DNA of 11,366 bases, from contig DKZT01000006.1 of assembly GCA_002493755.1 (NCBI GenBank), positions 6,362 through 17,727 on the forward strand, written 5' to 3'. How positions within the stretch are numbered: position 1 is the first letter of the stretch; every line of letters starts with the position of its first letter. The translations under genes and the position numbers were made by a program. Shown in pieces: positions 1 through 5,990 of the stretch. Below the pieces are notes generated by a model. The model had not been told where the DNA came from. It did not search any database and was given only the letters and a program-made list of their open reading frames with translations. The stretch comes from Ruminococcaceae bacterium UBA7067 (GTDB lineage: Bacteria; Bacillota; Clostridia; Oscillospirales; Acutalibacteraceae).

Positions 1-36
1 AACTCTAAACTCAAAACTGAAAACTCAAAACTGCTT
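1..36. repeat. Terminal unit of an AAAACTC/AAAACTG intergenic repeat (partial)
   Basis: The window opens with reiterated AAACTC, AAAACTG and AAAACTC units. Positions 10-36 are identical over 27 bases to the reverse complement of 2872-2898, and a related run lies at 2991-3013. This looks like the end of a repeat copy whose remainder lies upstream of the window. No coding capacity is visible. Confidence 0.6.
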
Positions 37-93
37 ATTTAAAGGGATAATCAGAAAACGATATTCTGGATTAATAAATATAAATTATACGGT

Positions 94-122
94 AAGGGCG
101 TATCGCAGGATGCGCCCTTTTT
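94..122 (+). terminator. Rho-independent terminator of an upstream gene
   Basis: AAGGGCGTAT (94-103) pairs with ATGCGCCCTT (110-119) in a 10-bp stem with one G-U pair, around a 6-base loop. A run of five T (118-122) follows. It lies before the next promoter, so it probably ends transcription of a plus-strand gene outside the window. Confidence 0.75.
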
Positions 123-164
123 CGATAATTTACAAAAATGTTATAACTAAGATAGCCTTAAAAC

Positions 165-194
165 TTGAATTTGTGCTGTCGCTTGTGATATAAT
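165..194 (+). promoter_or_regulatory. Sigma-A promoter with extended -10 for the pseudokinase gene
   Basis: TTGAAT (165-170) is separated by 18 bases from a perfect TATAAT (189-194), which is preceded by TGA to give an extended -10. The predicted start point is about 201. This lies downstream of the ATG at 195 and upstream of the ATG at 225, which decides the start of the following gene. Confidence 0.75.
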
Positions 195-224
195 ATGTTC
201 GATAATGTGAAAGAAGGTGTTTTA

Positions 225-2003
225 ATGCCTGAATTATGCTATGGATGTATGCGTGAAAGCCAAGGCGAAAAAATTTGTCCTAATTGCGGCTTTGATAAAA
301 ACACACAGCAGAAGGCGCCTTTTCTGCCGCTCGGCAAAAGGTTTCAGGATAGGTACATAGTTGGTAAAATTCTTCTTAACACCACGGACTGTGCCACATA
401 TATCGGTTATGACGAAAAAGACGGTAGGATTGTGAATATTCGCGAGTTTCTTCCGGCAGGTCTTTGCACCAGGGATTCAAAGAATGATTCACTTGCTCCT
501 AACAGCGGCAACGGTGAGCTGTATTCAAAATACCGTGATGAATTTAAAAAAATCTACACAACGGTTAAAAAGCATAACGAGCTTACTGCAATTACAAATA
601 TTCTTGATGTTTTCGAGGAGAATAACACAGCTTACGCAATAGAAGAGGTTGACGATGTTATTCCGTTTGAGGAATACATTGAGCGCAGTGGCGATAATAT
701 GGATTGGGACACTGCAAGACCGCTGTTTATGCCGCTTTTGTCGGCTCTTTCGCAGCTCAACAGCGAGGGGCTTTACCATCTCGGCGTTTCTCCCGACAAC
801 CTTGTCGTTACATCGGCAGGAAAAATCAGACTTATCAATTTTGCCATTAATGAGGTTCGTCAGAAGGGCAACCGTGTTGCAGAGGTTCTGTATTCAGGCT
901 GCAGTGCGCCTGAGCAGTATGACGAGGACGGCGTAATTGACGAACAGACTGAAATTTACGGCTTTACCGCAACCTTGTTCTATGCTCTTGCAGGTAAGCT
1001 TCCGGCAGACGCAGTTAAACGTAAAAGCGACGGCAGACTGCTTATAAGCACGAATGTTGTTAAAAAGCTTCCGCCTCACGTTGTTTCAGCTCTTGCTAAC
1101 GGCTTACAGGTCGATAAGGAGCAGAGAATACCCGATTTTGAAACAATGCGCGCTCAGCTCAGTGCTGCTCCGACTGTTAAGGCTATTCAGGAGGAAATTG
1201 CAAGACCTGCCGTAGTTCCTGTGGTTGAAGAGGATACTGATGAGAAAAAGGGTGTTTCAAACTTCACTTGGGGTGTTATAGCCGCTGTAATTGCTTTGCT
1301 TGTATTTTCGGCAGTAGGTTTCTGGTGGATTTCGACTAACCCGTTCCAGGGAATGTTCCATCAGAATGAAAGTCCGACTGAGCCTACCTCTGCTACCGAA
1401 ACAACAGAGCCGCAGGGCGAGGATTTCACATATCCCCGTGACAGCGAGTTCTTCCGTGTCCCGAGCTTTGTCGGCTTAAAGCTTGAGGAAGCTCAGAAAA
1501 AGGCAGAGGAGAGCGACGGAGAGTATATTGTAATAAGAACAATAGACGATGCATTCAGCGACACTGTTGCAGAGGGCTTCATCTGTGAGCAGTCGCCTGA
1601 GGGAAGAACCACAATCAACAGAGGCAAGGACGGCGTTACAATAGCCGTTACAATAAGCAAAGGCTCAAAGCAGAGAGTTCTGCCGAAGATAGAGAAGCTT
1701 ACATATGAGCAGGCATTGAAGGCGCTTACAAATGAGCATCTTCTCACAGATGTTGTTATGGAATTTAACGATGATGTTCCCGAAAACACCGTTATTTCAT
1801 ACAAAGACAACAAAGAGGGCGATAAGGTTGAATACGGCTCTGCCGTAACTATTGTAGTAAGCCTCGGTCCTGAGCCGACATCGTCAGGCTCGTCTGACTC
1901 AAGCAATACATCAAGCGAATTTACATACAGCGACGCAATTTCGTTTGAGGACGCAAGCAGCTCAGGCAACTCAAGCAGCTCAAGCAGTTCAAGCGCTCAG
2001 TAA
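225..2003 (+). CDS. Zinc-ribbon pseudokinase with transmembrane helix and two PASTA domains
   Basis: This 592-residue membrane protein resembles PrkC-type Ser/Thr kinases. Numbering from ATG 225, a zinc ribbon uses Cys5, Cys8, Cys18 and Cys21. A kinase-like domain spans about 38-315, one membrane helix about 347-369, and two PASTA repeats about 412-480 and 485-548. A Ser-rich tail ends the protein. The catalytic motifs are degenerate: the glycine loop is not recognisable, the VAIK lysine position reads VNIREF, the HRD motif reads HLG (from His185), and DFG reads NFA (from Asn205). The APE motif and the Asn of the catalytic loop remain. I infer a pseudokinase that senses cell-wall material through its PASTA repeats and signals by binding; residual activity is not excluded. 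The start is ATG 225, with AAGGTG upstream, because ATG 195 lies at the -10 box. A terminator follows directly. Confidence 0.88.
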   Translation: MPELCYGCMRESQGEKICPNCGFDKNTQQKAPFLPLGKRFQDRYIVGKILLNTTDCATYIGYDEKDGRIVNIREFLPAGLCTRDSKNDSLAPNSGNGELYSKYRDEFKKIYTTVKKHNELTAITNILDVFEENNTAYAIEEVDDVIPFEEYIERSGDNMDWDTARPLFMPLLSALSQLNSEGLYHLGVSPDNLVVTSAGKIRLINFAINEVRQKGNRVAEVLYSGCSAPEQYDEDGVIDEQTEIYGFTATLFYALAGKLPADAVKRKSDGRLLISTNVVKKLPPHVVSALANGLQVDKEQRIPDFETMRAQLSAAPTVKAIQEEIARPAVVPVVEEDTDEKKGVSNFTWGVIAAVIALLVFSAVGFWWISTNPFQGMFHQNESPTEPTSATETTEPQGEDFTYPRDSEFFRVPSFVGLKLEEAQKKAEESDGEYIVIRTIDDAFSDTVAEGFICEQSPEGRTTINRGKDGVTIAVTISKGSKQRVLPKIEKLTYEQALKALTNEHLLTDVVMEFNDDVPENTVISYKDNKEGDKVEYGSAVTIVVSLGPEPTSSGSSDSSNTSSEFTYSDAISFEDASSSGNSSSSSSSSAQ

Positions 2004-2020
2004 TTAATTTAATAAATTCT

Positions 2021-2050
2021 AAGAGACGGAGCATTTCCGTCTCTTTGTGT
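2021..2050 (+). terminator. Terminator after the pseudokinase gene
   Basis: AAGAGACGGA (2021-2030) and TCCGTCTCTT (2036-2045) form a perfect 10-bp stem around the loop GCATT. The T tract is short and interrupted (TTTGTGTT), so read-through into the next gene is possible. Confidence 0.7.
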
Positions 2051-2082
2051 TAGTATTATGTTTTTAATGCAGGAGAGTAAAT

Positions 2083-2836
2083 ATGGGAAAGAGCAGTAAC
2101 AAGATTAGTCCAAAAACAGAAAAGTCAGCTTCAGAAAAGCTTATGGAAGTGCTCGTAGTGGTTATGCTGGGCTTATCTGCTTTTATGATTGCGTGGGTGT
2201 CGTGGGTTGCCGCAACACACGCAGGGGCGCAGTCGCTTAAATTTACAACCAGCAATAATCTTGACGGCTGAGGGCAATTCAAAATGGAATGAGGCGTCTC
2301 AGCAGCTCAATACGGATATGCAGCTGTGGAACGATATATGCTCGCTTGAGGTTGACCTTTTGATAGCGCACCAGAATAATGATCAGGATAAAATCGACAT
2401 CGATTCGTATAAGCTTTATCGTCTTGTTGAAAATAATTGCTCGGACGAGCTGAAAAAGAAGATTGATTTCCCTGACATAAGTATTGAAGAGGGTGATAAT
2501 CCGACTGATGCTATGATAAAATGGGTCACAGGTCAAAACAATGCTCTTGTGTCGCCGTTTAAAGATGAGGAATTCAAAGACACTTATTTTGATGATACCC
2601 GCGAAAAGCTGGAGGAATCTGAGAAAGCACTTGAGGAGGGAATGGAGAGCAAGCATAATGCCCACTCCTACGGTTTTGTGTCGGTTTTATACAGTGTGAT
2701 ATTATTTATGCTCGGCATTATCGGTACATTTAAAAACAAAAAGTGTAAGCTTGCCCTTGTTTCAATCTCCTGTGTTGCCTTTGTTGTCAATACCATATAT
2801 ATGTTCACACTGCCGATTCCAAACGGACTGTTTTAA
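2083..2836 (+). pseudogene. Frameshifted small membrane protein, DUF4337-like architecture
   Basis: Two overlapping frames together make one protein. The first begins at ATG 2083 behind AGGAG (2071-2075), encodes a membrane helix at about residues 20-43 and stops at 2271. The second continues in the +1 frame from about 2264 to 2836, with a charged helical middle and two membrane helices near the C-terminus (around GFVSVLYSVILF and LALVSISCVAFV). Omitting one base near 2263 (CTT GAC GGC TGA becomes CTT ACG GCT GAG) joins them into about 250 residues. Upstream of the join the second frame reads as nonsense and has no ribosome binding site, so independent translation is unlikely. The order of one N-terminal helix, a soluble stretch and two C-terminal helices resembles DUF4337 proteins from memory; no function is assigned. 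A real null mutation, an assembly error or recoding could each explain the break. Confidence 0.68.
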
Positions 2837-2846
2837 AATGACAAAA

Positions 2847-2867
2847 CGGCGCACCAAAAGTGCGCCG
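2847..2867 (-). terminator. GC-rich hairpin, probable terminator mainly for the minus strand
   Basis: CGGCGCAC (2847-2854) pairs perfectly with GTGCGCCG (2860-2867) around CAAAA. Read on the minus strand the hairpin is followed by TTTTGTCATTTT, a plausible U tract for the XRE gene that ends at 3014. On the plus strand the tail is CAAAAAG, which is poor. It may act in both directions between the convergent genes. Confidence 0.55.
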
Positions 2868-2871
2868 CAAA

Positions 2872-3013
2872 AAGCAGTTTTGAGTTTTCAGTTTTGAGAT
2901 AAGTGAACAGAAATGTAAAACGAGGTCGTAGGGAACGGTCTTGACCGTTCCGGTTCGCTCTGCTGAATGTTGTATGAACTTAAACCTAATAACTCAAAAC
3001 TCAAAACTAAACT
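2872..3013. repeat. Intergenic repeat element with inverted AAAACTC-type ends and central palindrome
   Basis: The left end (2872-2898) consists of GTTTTGAG/CAGTTTTGAG units. The right end (2991-3013) carries the inverted form, CTCAAAACTCAAAAC followed by TAAACTC. Between them is a perfect 9-bp inverted repeat, GGAACGGTC-TT-GACCGTTCC (2932-2951). The layout resembles a small non-autonomous mobile repeat. It abuts the stop codon of the XRE gene at 3014 and encodes nothing evident. Confidence 0.55.
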
Positions 3014-3709
3014 CTATTTCTTGTTTGCCTTGTCCTCGCACAGCTTGATTAAATTAAACAGCGAGGAGAAATAAAGCGGATATTTCTTGGCGATAATCTC
3101 GGGAGAAAGGCTCGGCACTCTGTCAATCGGCACGCCGTCAAATCCGTCACAGCCGTTGCCGCTTGCAAGTGAGCCTGCGTATGTCTCGGCAAGGCTTTGG
3201 AGTGCACTGAATACGCCGTTAGCAACGCTTTCGTCTACCGAGAACACGCCTTTAGGGTTTTTGTCTGCACAGGAGTAAATCGTTCTGAACATTTTATACA
3301 CGGAGTACATCAGATAGTCCGATACCTCTGTTGTAAGTCCCTTGCTGCCGATTTCTTCAAGTAAATCATATATCAGCTCAACAGAATTTACAATAAGCCT
3401 CTTGTTTAAAACTGACAGCAGATTGCTGCGTGTGCTGTTCGGCTTCACCTCAGGCGTTGTGATTTCCGGTAAATCGTTTATCGAAATCTTTGCGCCGTTT
3501 CTCTGAACTGTACGTCCGAGCAGATAGTCGGTGGATACATCATAGTATTCTGCAACCTTGATAACAAAGTCGAGTCCGCATTCTCTTATTCCTTTTTCAT
3601 AGTGCGACAAAAGAGCCTGTGAAACGCCGAGGTCAGCCGCAACCTGCTTCTGGCTTAAGCCCTTTTCTTTTCTCAGCAAAGAGATTATTCTTGAAAAATC
3701 CTTGTTCAT
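3014..3709 (-). CDS. XRE-family helix-turn-helix transcriptional regulator
   Basis: This 231-residue protein begins with a Cro/C1-type DNA-binding domain (about residues 5-66). The helix-turn-helix runs through LSQKQVAADLGVSQALLSHY, followed by the typical YYDVSTDYLLGR end. The remaining ~165 residues are mostly helical and not recognised; they may form a dimerisation or ligand-binding domain. No catalytic or membrane segment is seen. The start at 3709 is chosen because the HTH domain begins immediately; the upstream GGGTGCAGGT is only a fair ribosome binding site. It is divergent from the phosphatase gene, and the shared spacer holds an inverted repeat 18 bases upstream of this start, suggesting autoregulation. 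The target genes cannot be named from sequence. Confidence 0.85.
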   Translation of the reverse strand: MNKDFSRIISLLRKEKGLSQKQVAADLGVSQALLSHYEKGIRECGLDFVIKVAEYYDVSTDYLLGRTVQRNGAKISINDLPEITTPEVKPNSTRSNLLSVLNKRLIVNSVELIYDLLEEIGSKGLTTEVSDYLMYSVYKMFRTIYSCADKNPKGVFSVDESVANGVFSALQSLAETYAGSLASGNGCDGFDGVPIDRVPSLSPEIIAKKYPLYFSSLFNLIKLCEDKANKK

Positions 3710-3727
3710 ACCTGCACCCGTAAATAA

Positions 3728-3748
3728 AAAATAACAAATCGTTATTTT
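3728..3748. promoter_or_regulatory. Palindromic site, candidate operator for the XRE regulator
   Basis: AAAATAAC (3728-3735) and GTTATTTT (3741-3748) are perfect 8-bp inverted arms around AAATC. The site lies just upstream of the minus-strand regulator gene, where a dimeric XRE protein would bind to control itself. Binding is inferred from position and symmetry. Confidence 0.45.
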
Positions 3749-3771
3749 GATTAAAATAATAAAACAAAAGA

Positions 3772-3809
3772 ATTACAGCAATGTAATTAGTATACGAATA
3801 GTATATAAT
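3772..3809 (+). promoter_or_regulatory. Candidate promoter with repeat elements for the phosphatase gene
   Basis: A perfect TATAAT (3804-3809) lies 64 bases before the phosphatase ATG, but no good -35 is present (TGTAAT at 3782-3787 with a 16-base gap is the best). Upstream lie an inverted repeat, ATTACA-GCAA-TGTAAT (3772-3787), and a direct repeat of TAGTATA at 3788-3794 and 3799-3805, spaced one helical turn apart. A weak -35 beside repeats would fit a regulated promoter; this is inference. Confidence 0.35.
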
Positions 3810-3873
3810 AAAATCAACAATTTGTAAAGTGTGCGTTGTTCGTCATTATTACAGTATTTTGAAGGAGTTATTT

Positions 3874-4506
3874 ATGAAAACTTACCAAATCCACCTTATT
3901 CGTCACGGCTTGACAGATGAAAACGAAAAAGGAAAGTACATAGGCTCAACCGACGTTCCGCTGTCACAAAAGGGTATAGCACTGCTAAAAAAATACTCCG
4001 AGGAGTTCGACTATCCCGGCGCGCCGATTGTTTATTCAAGTCCGCTTCAGCGGTGCGTTCAGACAGCACAAATTCTTTACCCTGCTATAACGCCCGTAAT
4101 AATCGGAGGTCTTTCAGAGTGCAGCTTTGGCGACTGGGAGGGCAAAACTGTTGCCGATTTAGCTAAGGAGGACAACTTCGCCAAGTGGCTGGCGAACTCA
4201 ACAAACGAGTTCACTCCGCCCAACGGCGAAAGCGGAGAGGCTTTTTTGAAAAGAATATGCCGCGCCTTTGAAAGAATAGTAAGCGACCTGGTTGCATCGG
4301 GTGAGACAAGCGCAGTTGTTATAACTCACGGCGGCGTGATAATGAATTTACTGTCTGTATACGGCTTGCCGCACGCTGACCCGTATGACTGGAGAATGGA
4401 CAACGGCTTCGGCTATTCGCTCAGGATAAATACTCTTTTGTGGCAGCGCGACAAGGTGTGCGAGGTTTACGCTCTTGCGCCTTATGAAAAAGAAAAGGAA
4501 AATTAA
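3874..4506 (+). CDS. Histidine phosphatase family protein (phosphoglycerate mutase-like)
   Basis: This 210-residue cytoplasmic enzyme belongs to the branch of the histidine phosphatases that hydrolyses small phosphate esters through a phosphohistidine. The signature LIRHG gives the catalytic His11 with Arg10. SSPLQRCVQTA contains Arg60, GLSECSFGDWEG holds the acid Glu82, and THGG supplies the second histidine, His152. The start is ATG 3874 with AAGGAG at 3862-3867; an in-frame GTG at 3829 would add 15 unrelated residues. The length fits alpha-ribazole phosphatase (CobC) and phosphoglycerate mutase-like phosphatases. No cobalamin gene is near, so the substrate is left open. leuB follows after a 79-base gap and may be transcribed separately. 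Confidence 0.87.
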   Translation: MKTYQIHLIRHGLTDENEKGKYIGSTDVPLSQKGIALLKKYSEEFDYPGAPIVYSSPLQRCVQTAQILYPAITPVIIGGLSECSFGDWEGKTVADLAKEDNFAKWLANSTNEFTPPNGESGEAFLKRICRAFERIVSDLVASGETSAVVITHGGVIMNLLSVYGLPHADPYDWRMDNGFGYSLRINTLLWQRDKVCEVYALAPYEKEKEN

Positions 4507-4585
4507 CAAATTGTAGCATAGTTTACATTTTTATTTTAATAGCTGTGGCATACTTTTAATATCAAATTCAGAGGAGATAATTACT

Positions 4586-5656
4586 ATGAAAAACTATAAG
4601 CTTGTTTTACTCAAGGGCGACGGTATAGGCCCTGAAATCGTAAACGAGGCAGTTAAGGTGCTTGACAAGGCTGCCGAAAAATTCAACTTCACCGTTGAAT
4701 ATGAAGAGGCTCTGCTCGGCGGCTGTGCTATTGACGCAACAGGCGTTCCGCTTCCGGAGGAAACAGTCGCAAAGTGTAAGGCAGCCGATTCTGTAATTCT
4801 CGGCGCAGTCGGTGGTCCTAAGTGGGATACTCTTCCGGGTAATCTTCGCCCCGAGGCAGGACTTCTCGGAATAAGAGGTGCGCTCGGACTTTTCGCAAAC
4901 CTTCGTCCTGCCGTTATCTTTGAGCCGCTTAAGAACGCATCACCGCTTAAGGACGAAATCATCGGCAAGGCTCTTGACGTTATGGTAGTAAGAGAGCTTA
5001 CAGGTGGCATCTACTTCGGCGAAAGAGGAAGAAAAGACGTTGACGGCAACCCTGCGGCATATGATACCGAGATGTATACAGTTCCTGAGATTGAGAGAAT
5101 TGCACGAGTAGCTTTTGATATGGCTATGAACAGAAACAAGAAGCTCACAAGCGTTGACAAGGCAAATGTTCTTGAGTCGTCAAGACTCTGGAGAGAGACT
5201 GTAATCAAGGTTTCTAAGGAATATCCCGAGGTTGAGCTTAACCACCTTTATGTTGACAACTGTGCAATGCAGCTTGTTCGCAATCCGGGTCAGTTTGATG
5301 TTATCGTTACATCAAACATCTTCGGCGACATTCTTTCCGATGAGGCTTCAATGATCAGCGGCTCAATCGGCATGCTCGCATCTGCAAGCCTTAACGAGAA
5401 CAAGGCAGGTCTTTACGAGCCTATTCACGGTTCTGCTCCCGACATTGCAGGACTGGGAATTGCAAATCCGCTTGCAACAATCCTTTCCGTTGCAATGATG
5501 CTCAAGCATTCTCTTGACCAGCCGGAGGCGGCGGACGCAATCGAAAATGCAGTTGCAAAGGCTCTTGAAAATTACAGAACCCCCGATATCTACACAGAGG
5601 GTACTAAGAAGGTCAGCTGTAAGGAAATGGGCGACATAGTTTGCTCGCTTCTGTAA
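4586..5656 (+). CDS. leuB: 3-isopropylmalate dehydrogenase
   Basis: LeuB oxidises and decarboxylates (2R,3S)-3-isopropylmalate to 2-oxoisocaproate with NAD+, the third step of leucine synthesis. The 356 residues match the normal family length. Seen are the N-terminal KGDGIGPEIV (10-19), the substrate loop with LRPEAGLLGIR (88-98) and NLRPA, RELTGGIYFGE (136-146) with the catalytic Tyr144, Lys192 in SVDKANVL, the metal-binding aspartates Asp224, Asp248 and Asp252, and the NAD-binding HGSAPDIAG (281-289). The ribosome binding site is GAGGAG, just before ATG 4586. A weak promoter (TTGTAG 4511-4516, TTTAAT 4535-4540) may lie in the upstream gap. A terminator follows. leuA and leuCD are not in the window. 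Tartrate and isocitrate dehydrogenases are related, but the LLGIRGALGLFANLRPA stretch favours LeuB. Confidence 0.96.
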   Translation: MKNYKLVLLKGDGIGPEIVNEAVKVLDKAAEKFNFTVEYEEALLGGCAIDATGVPLPEETVAKCKAADSVILGAVGGPKWDTLPGNLRPEAGLLGIRGALGLFANLRPAVIFEPLKNASPLKDEIIGKALDVMVVRELTGGIYFGERGRKDVDGNPAAYDTEMYTVPEIERIARVAFDMAMNRNKKLTSVDKANVLESSRLWRETVIKVSKEYPEVELNHLYVDNCAMQLVRNPGQFDVIVTSNIFGDILSDEASMISGSIGMLASASLNENKAGLYEPIHGSAPDIAGLGIANPLATILSVAMMLKHSLDQPEAADAIENAVAKALENYRTPDIYTEGTKKVSCKEMGDIVCSLL

Positions 5657-5678
5657 TCTAAAAATTAAACATATTTTG

Positions 5679-5720
5679 CGACACCGAAACAACAGCTGTA
5701 TTCGGTGTCGTTTCTTTTTC
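5679..5720 (+). terminator. Rho-independent terminator after leuB
   Basis: CGACACCGAA (5679-5688) pairs perfectly with TTCGGTGTCG (5701-5710), followed by TTTCTTTTTC. The 12-base loop contains a small palindrome, ACAGCTGT. Confidence 0.85.
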
Positions 5721-5739
5721 AAATATCGTAAATTCGCAC

Positions 5740-5768
5740 TTGTTAAAGGCATAGCTTTATGATATAAT
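5740..5768 (+). promoter_or_regulatory. Sigma-A promoter with extended -10 for the fhs operon
   Basis: TTGTTA (5740-5745), a 17-base spacer and a perfect TATAAT (5763-5768) preceded by TGA form a good extended -10 promoter. The predicted start point, about 5775, coincides with the left edge of the MITE-like element, so the whole element would be transcribed in the leader. Confidence 0.7.
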
Positions 5769-5775
5769 TTTTTAG

Positions 5776-5946
5776 GGAAGCACTGATTAAATCGTTTGTG
5801 CATATTGCACCGTCAGATTTTTCGTCAGGTTGGACAAATAAACCGCAGTAATGCTGTCGCATTACGAGGATTTTTTGGTCAAGCTGACGGAAAATATGCA
5901 AGCAAGATGTGCAAACAGCTTTCAGCGTGATTTATTCAGTGTTTCC
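5776..5946. mobile_element. MITE-like near-palindromic element, 171 bp, in the fhs leader
   Basis: The ends are inverted repeats: GGAAGCACTGATTAAATC (5776-5793) and, on the other strand, GGAAACACTGAATAAATC (5929-5946), matching at 16 of 18 positions. The flanks are TTAG on the left and CTAG on the right, both fitting YTAR, the target known for IS5-type elements, whose ends also begin GGAAG. The interior is also self-complementary: a 22-base arm beginning CGTCAG pairs at 17 of 22 positions with its partner near 5866-5888, and the centre is a perfect hairpin, GTAATGC-TGTC-GCATTAC (5848-5865). It has no ORF, so it would need a transposase from elsewhere. The flanking TA could alternatively be an IS630/mariner-type duplication. 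The 333-base gap between leuB and fhs holds this element, a terminator and a promoter. Confidence 0.8.
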
Positions 5947-5990
5947 CTAGCTTTATCCCATATTTTTTATTATATAGGAGGAACCGAAAA

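Noticed and set aside
1..36. CRISPR-like short repeats
   Set aside because: Units are about 8 bases, without unique spacers of constant length.
195..224. Upstream in-frame ATG for the pseudokinase gene
   Set aside because: It lies on the last base of the -10 hexamer, before the predicted transcript start, and has no ribosome binding site; the zinc ribbon begins right after ATG 225.
1493..1969. 158-codon minus-strand frame inside the PASTA region
   Set aside because: It mirrors the Ser-rich and acidic coding of the real plus-strand gene; no start signal is seen.
2255..2275. RF2-type programmed +1 frameshift in the membrane gene
   Set aside because: The known signal is CTT TGA C with an upstream Shine-Dalgarno-like stretch; here the sequence is CTT GAC with the stop two codons later, so it does not match.
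3829..3873. GTG start extending the histidine phosphatase by 15 residues
   Set aside because: No ribosome binding site there, the added residues are not family-like, and AAGGAG is correctly placed for ATG 3874.
3874..4506. Specific naming of the phosphatase as cobC or gpmA
   Set aside because: The motifs define only the superfamily, and no cobalamin gene or other informative neighbour is present.
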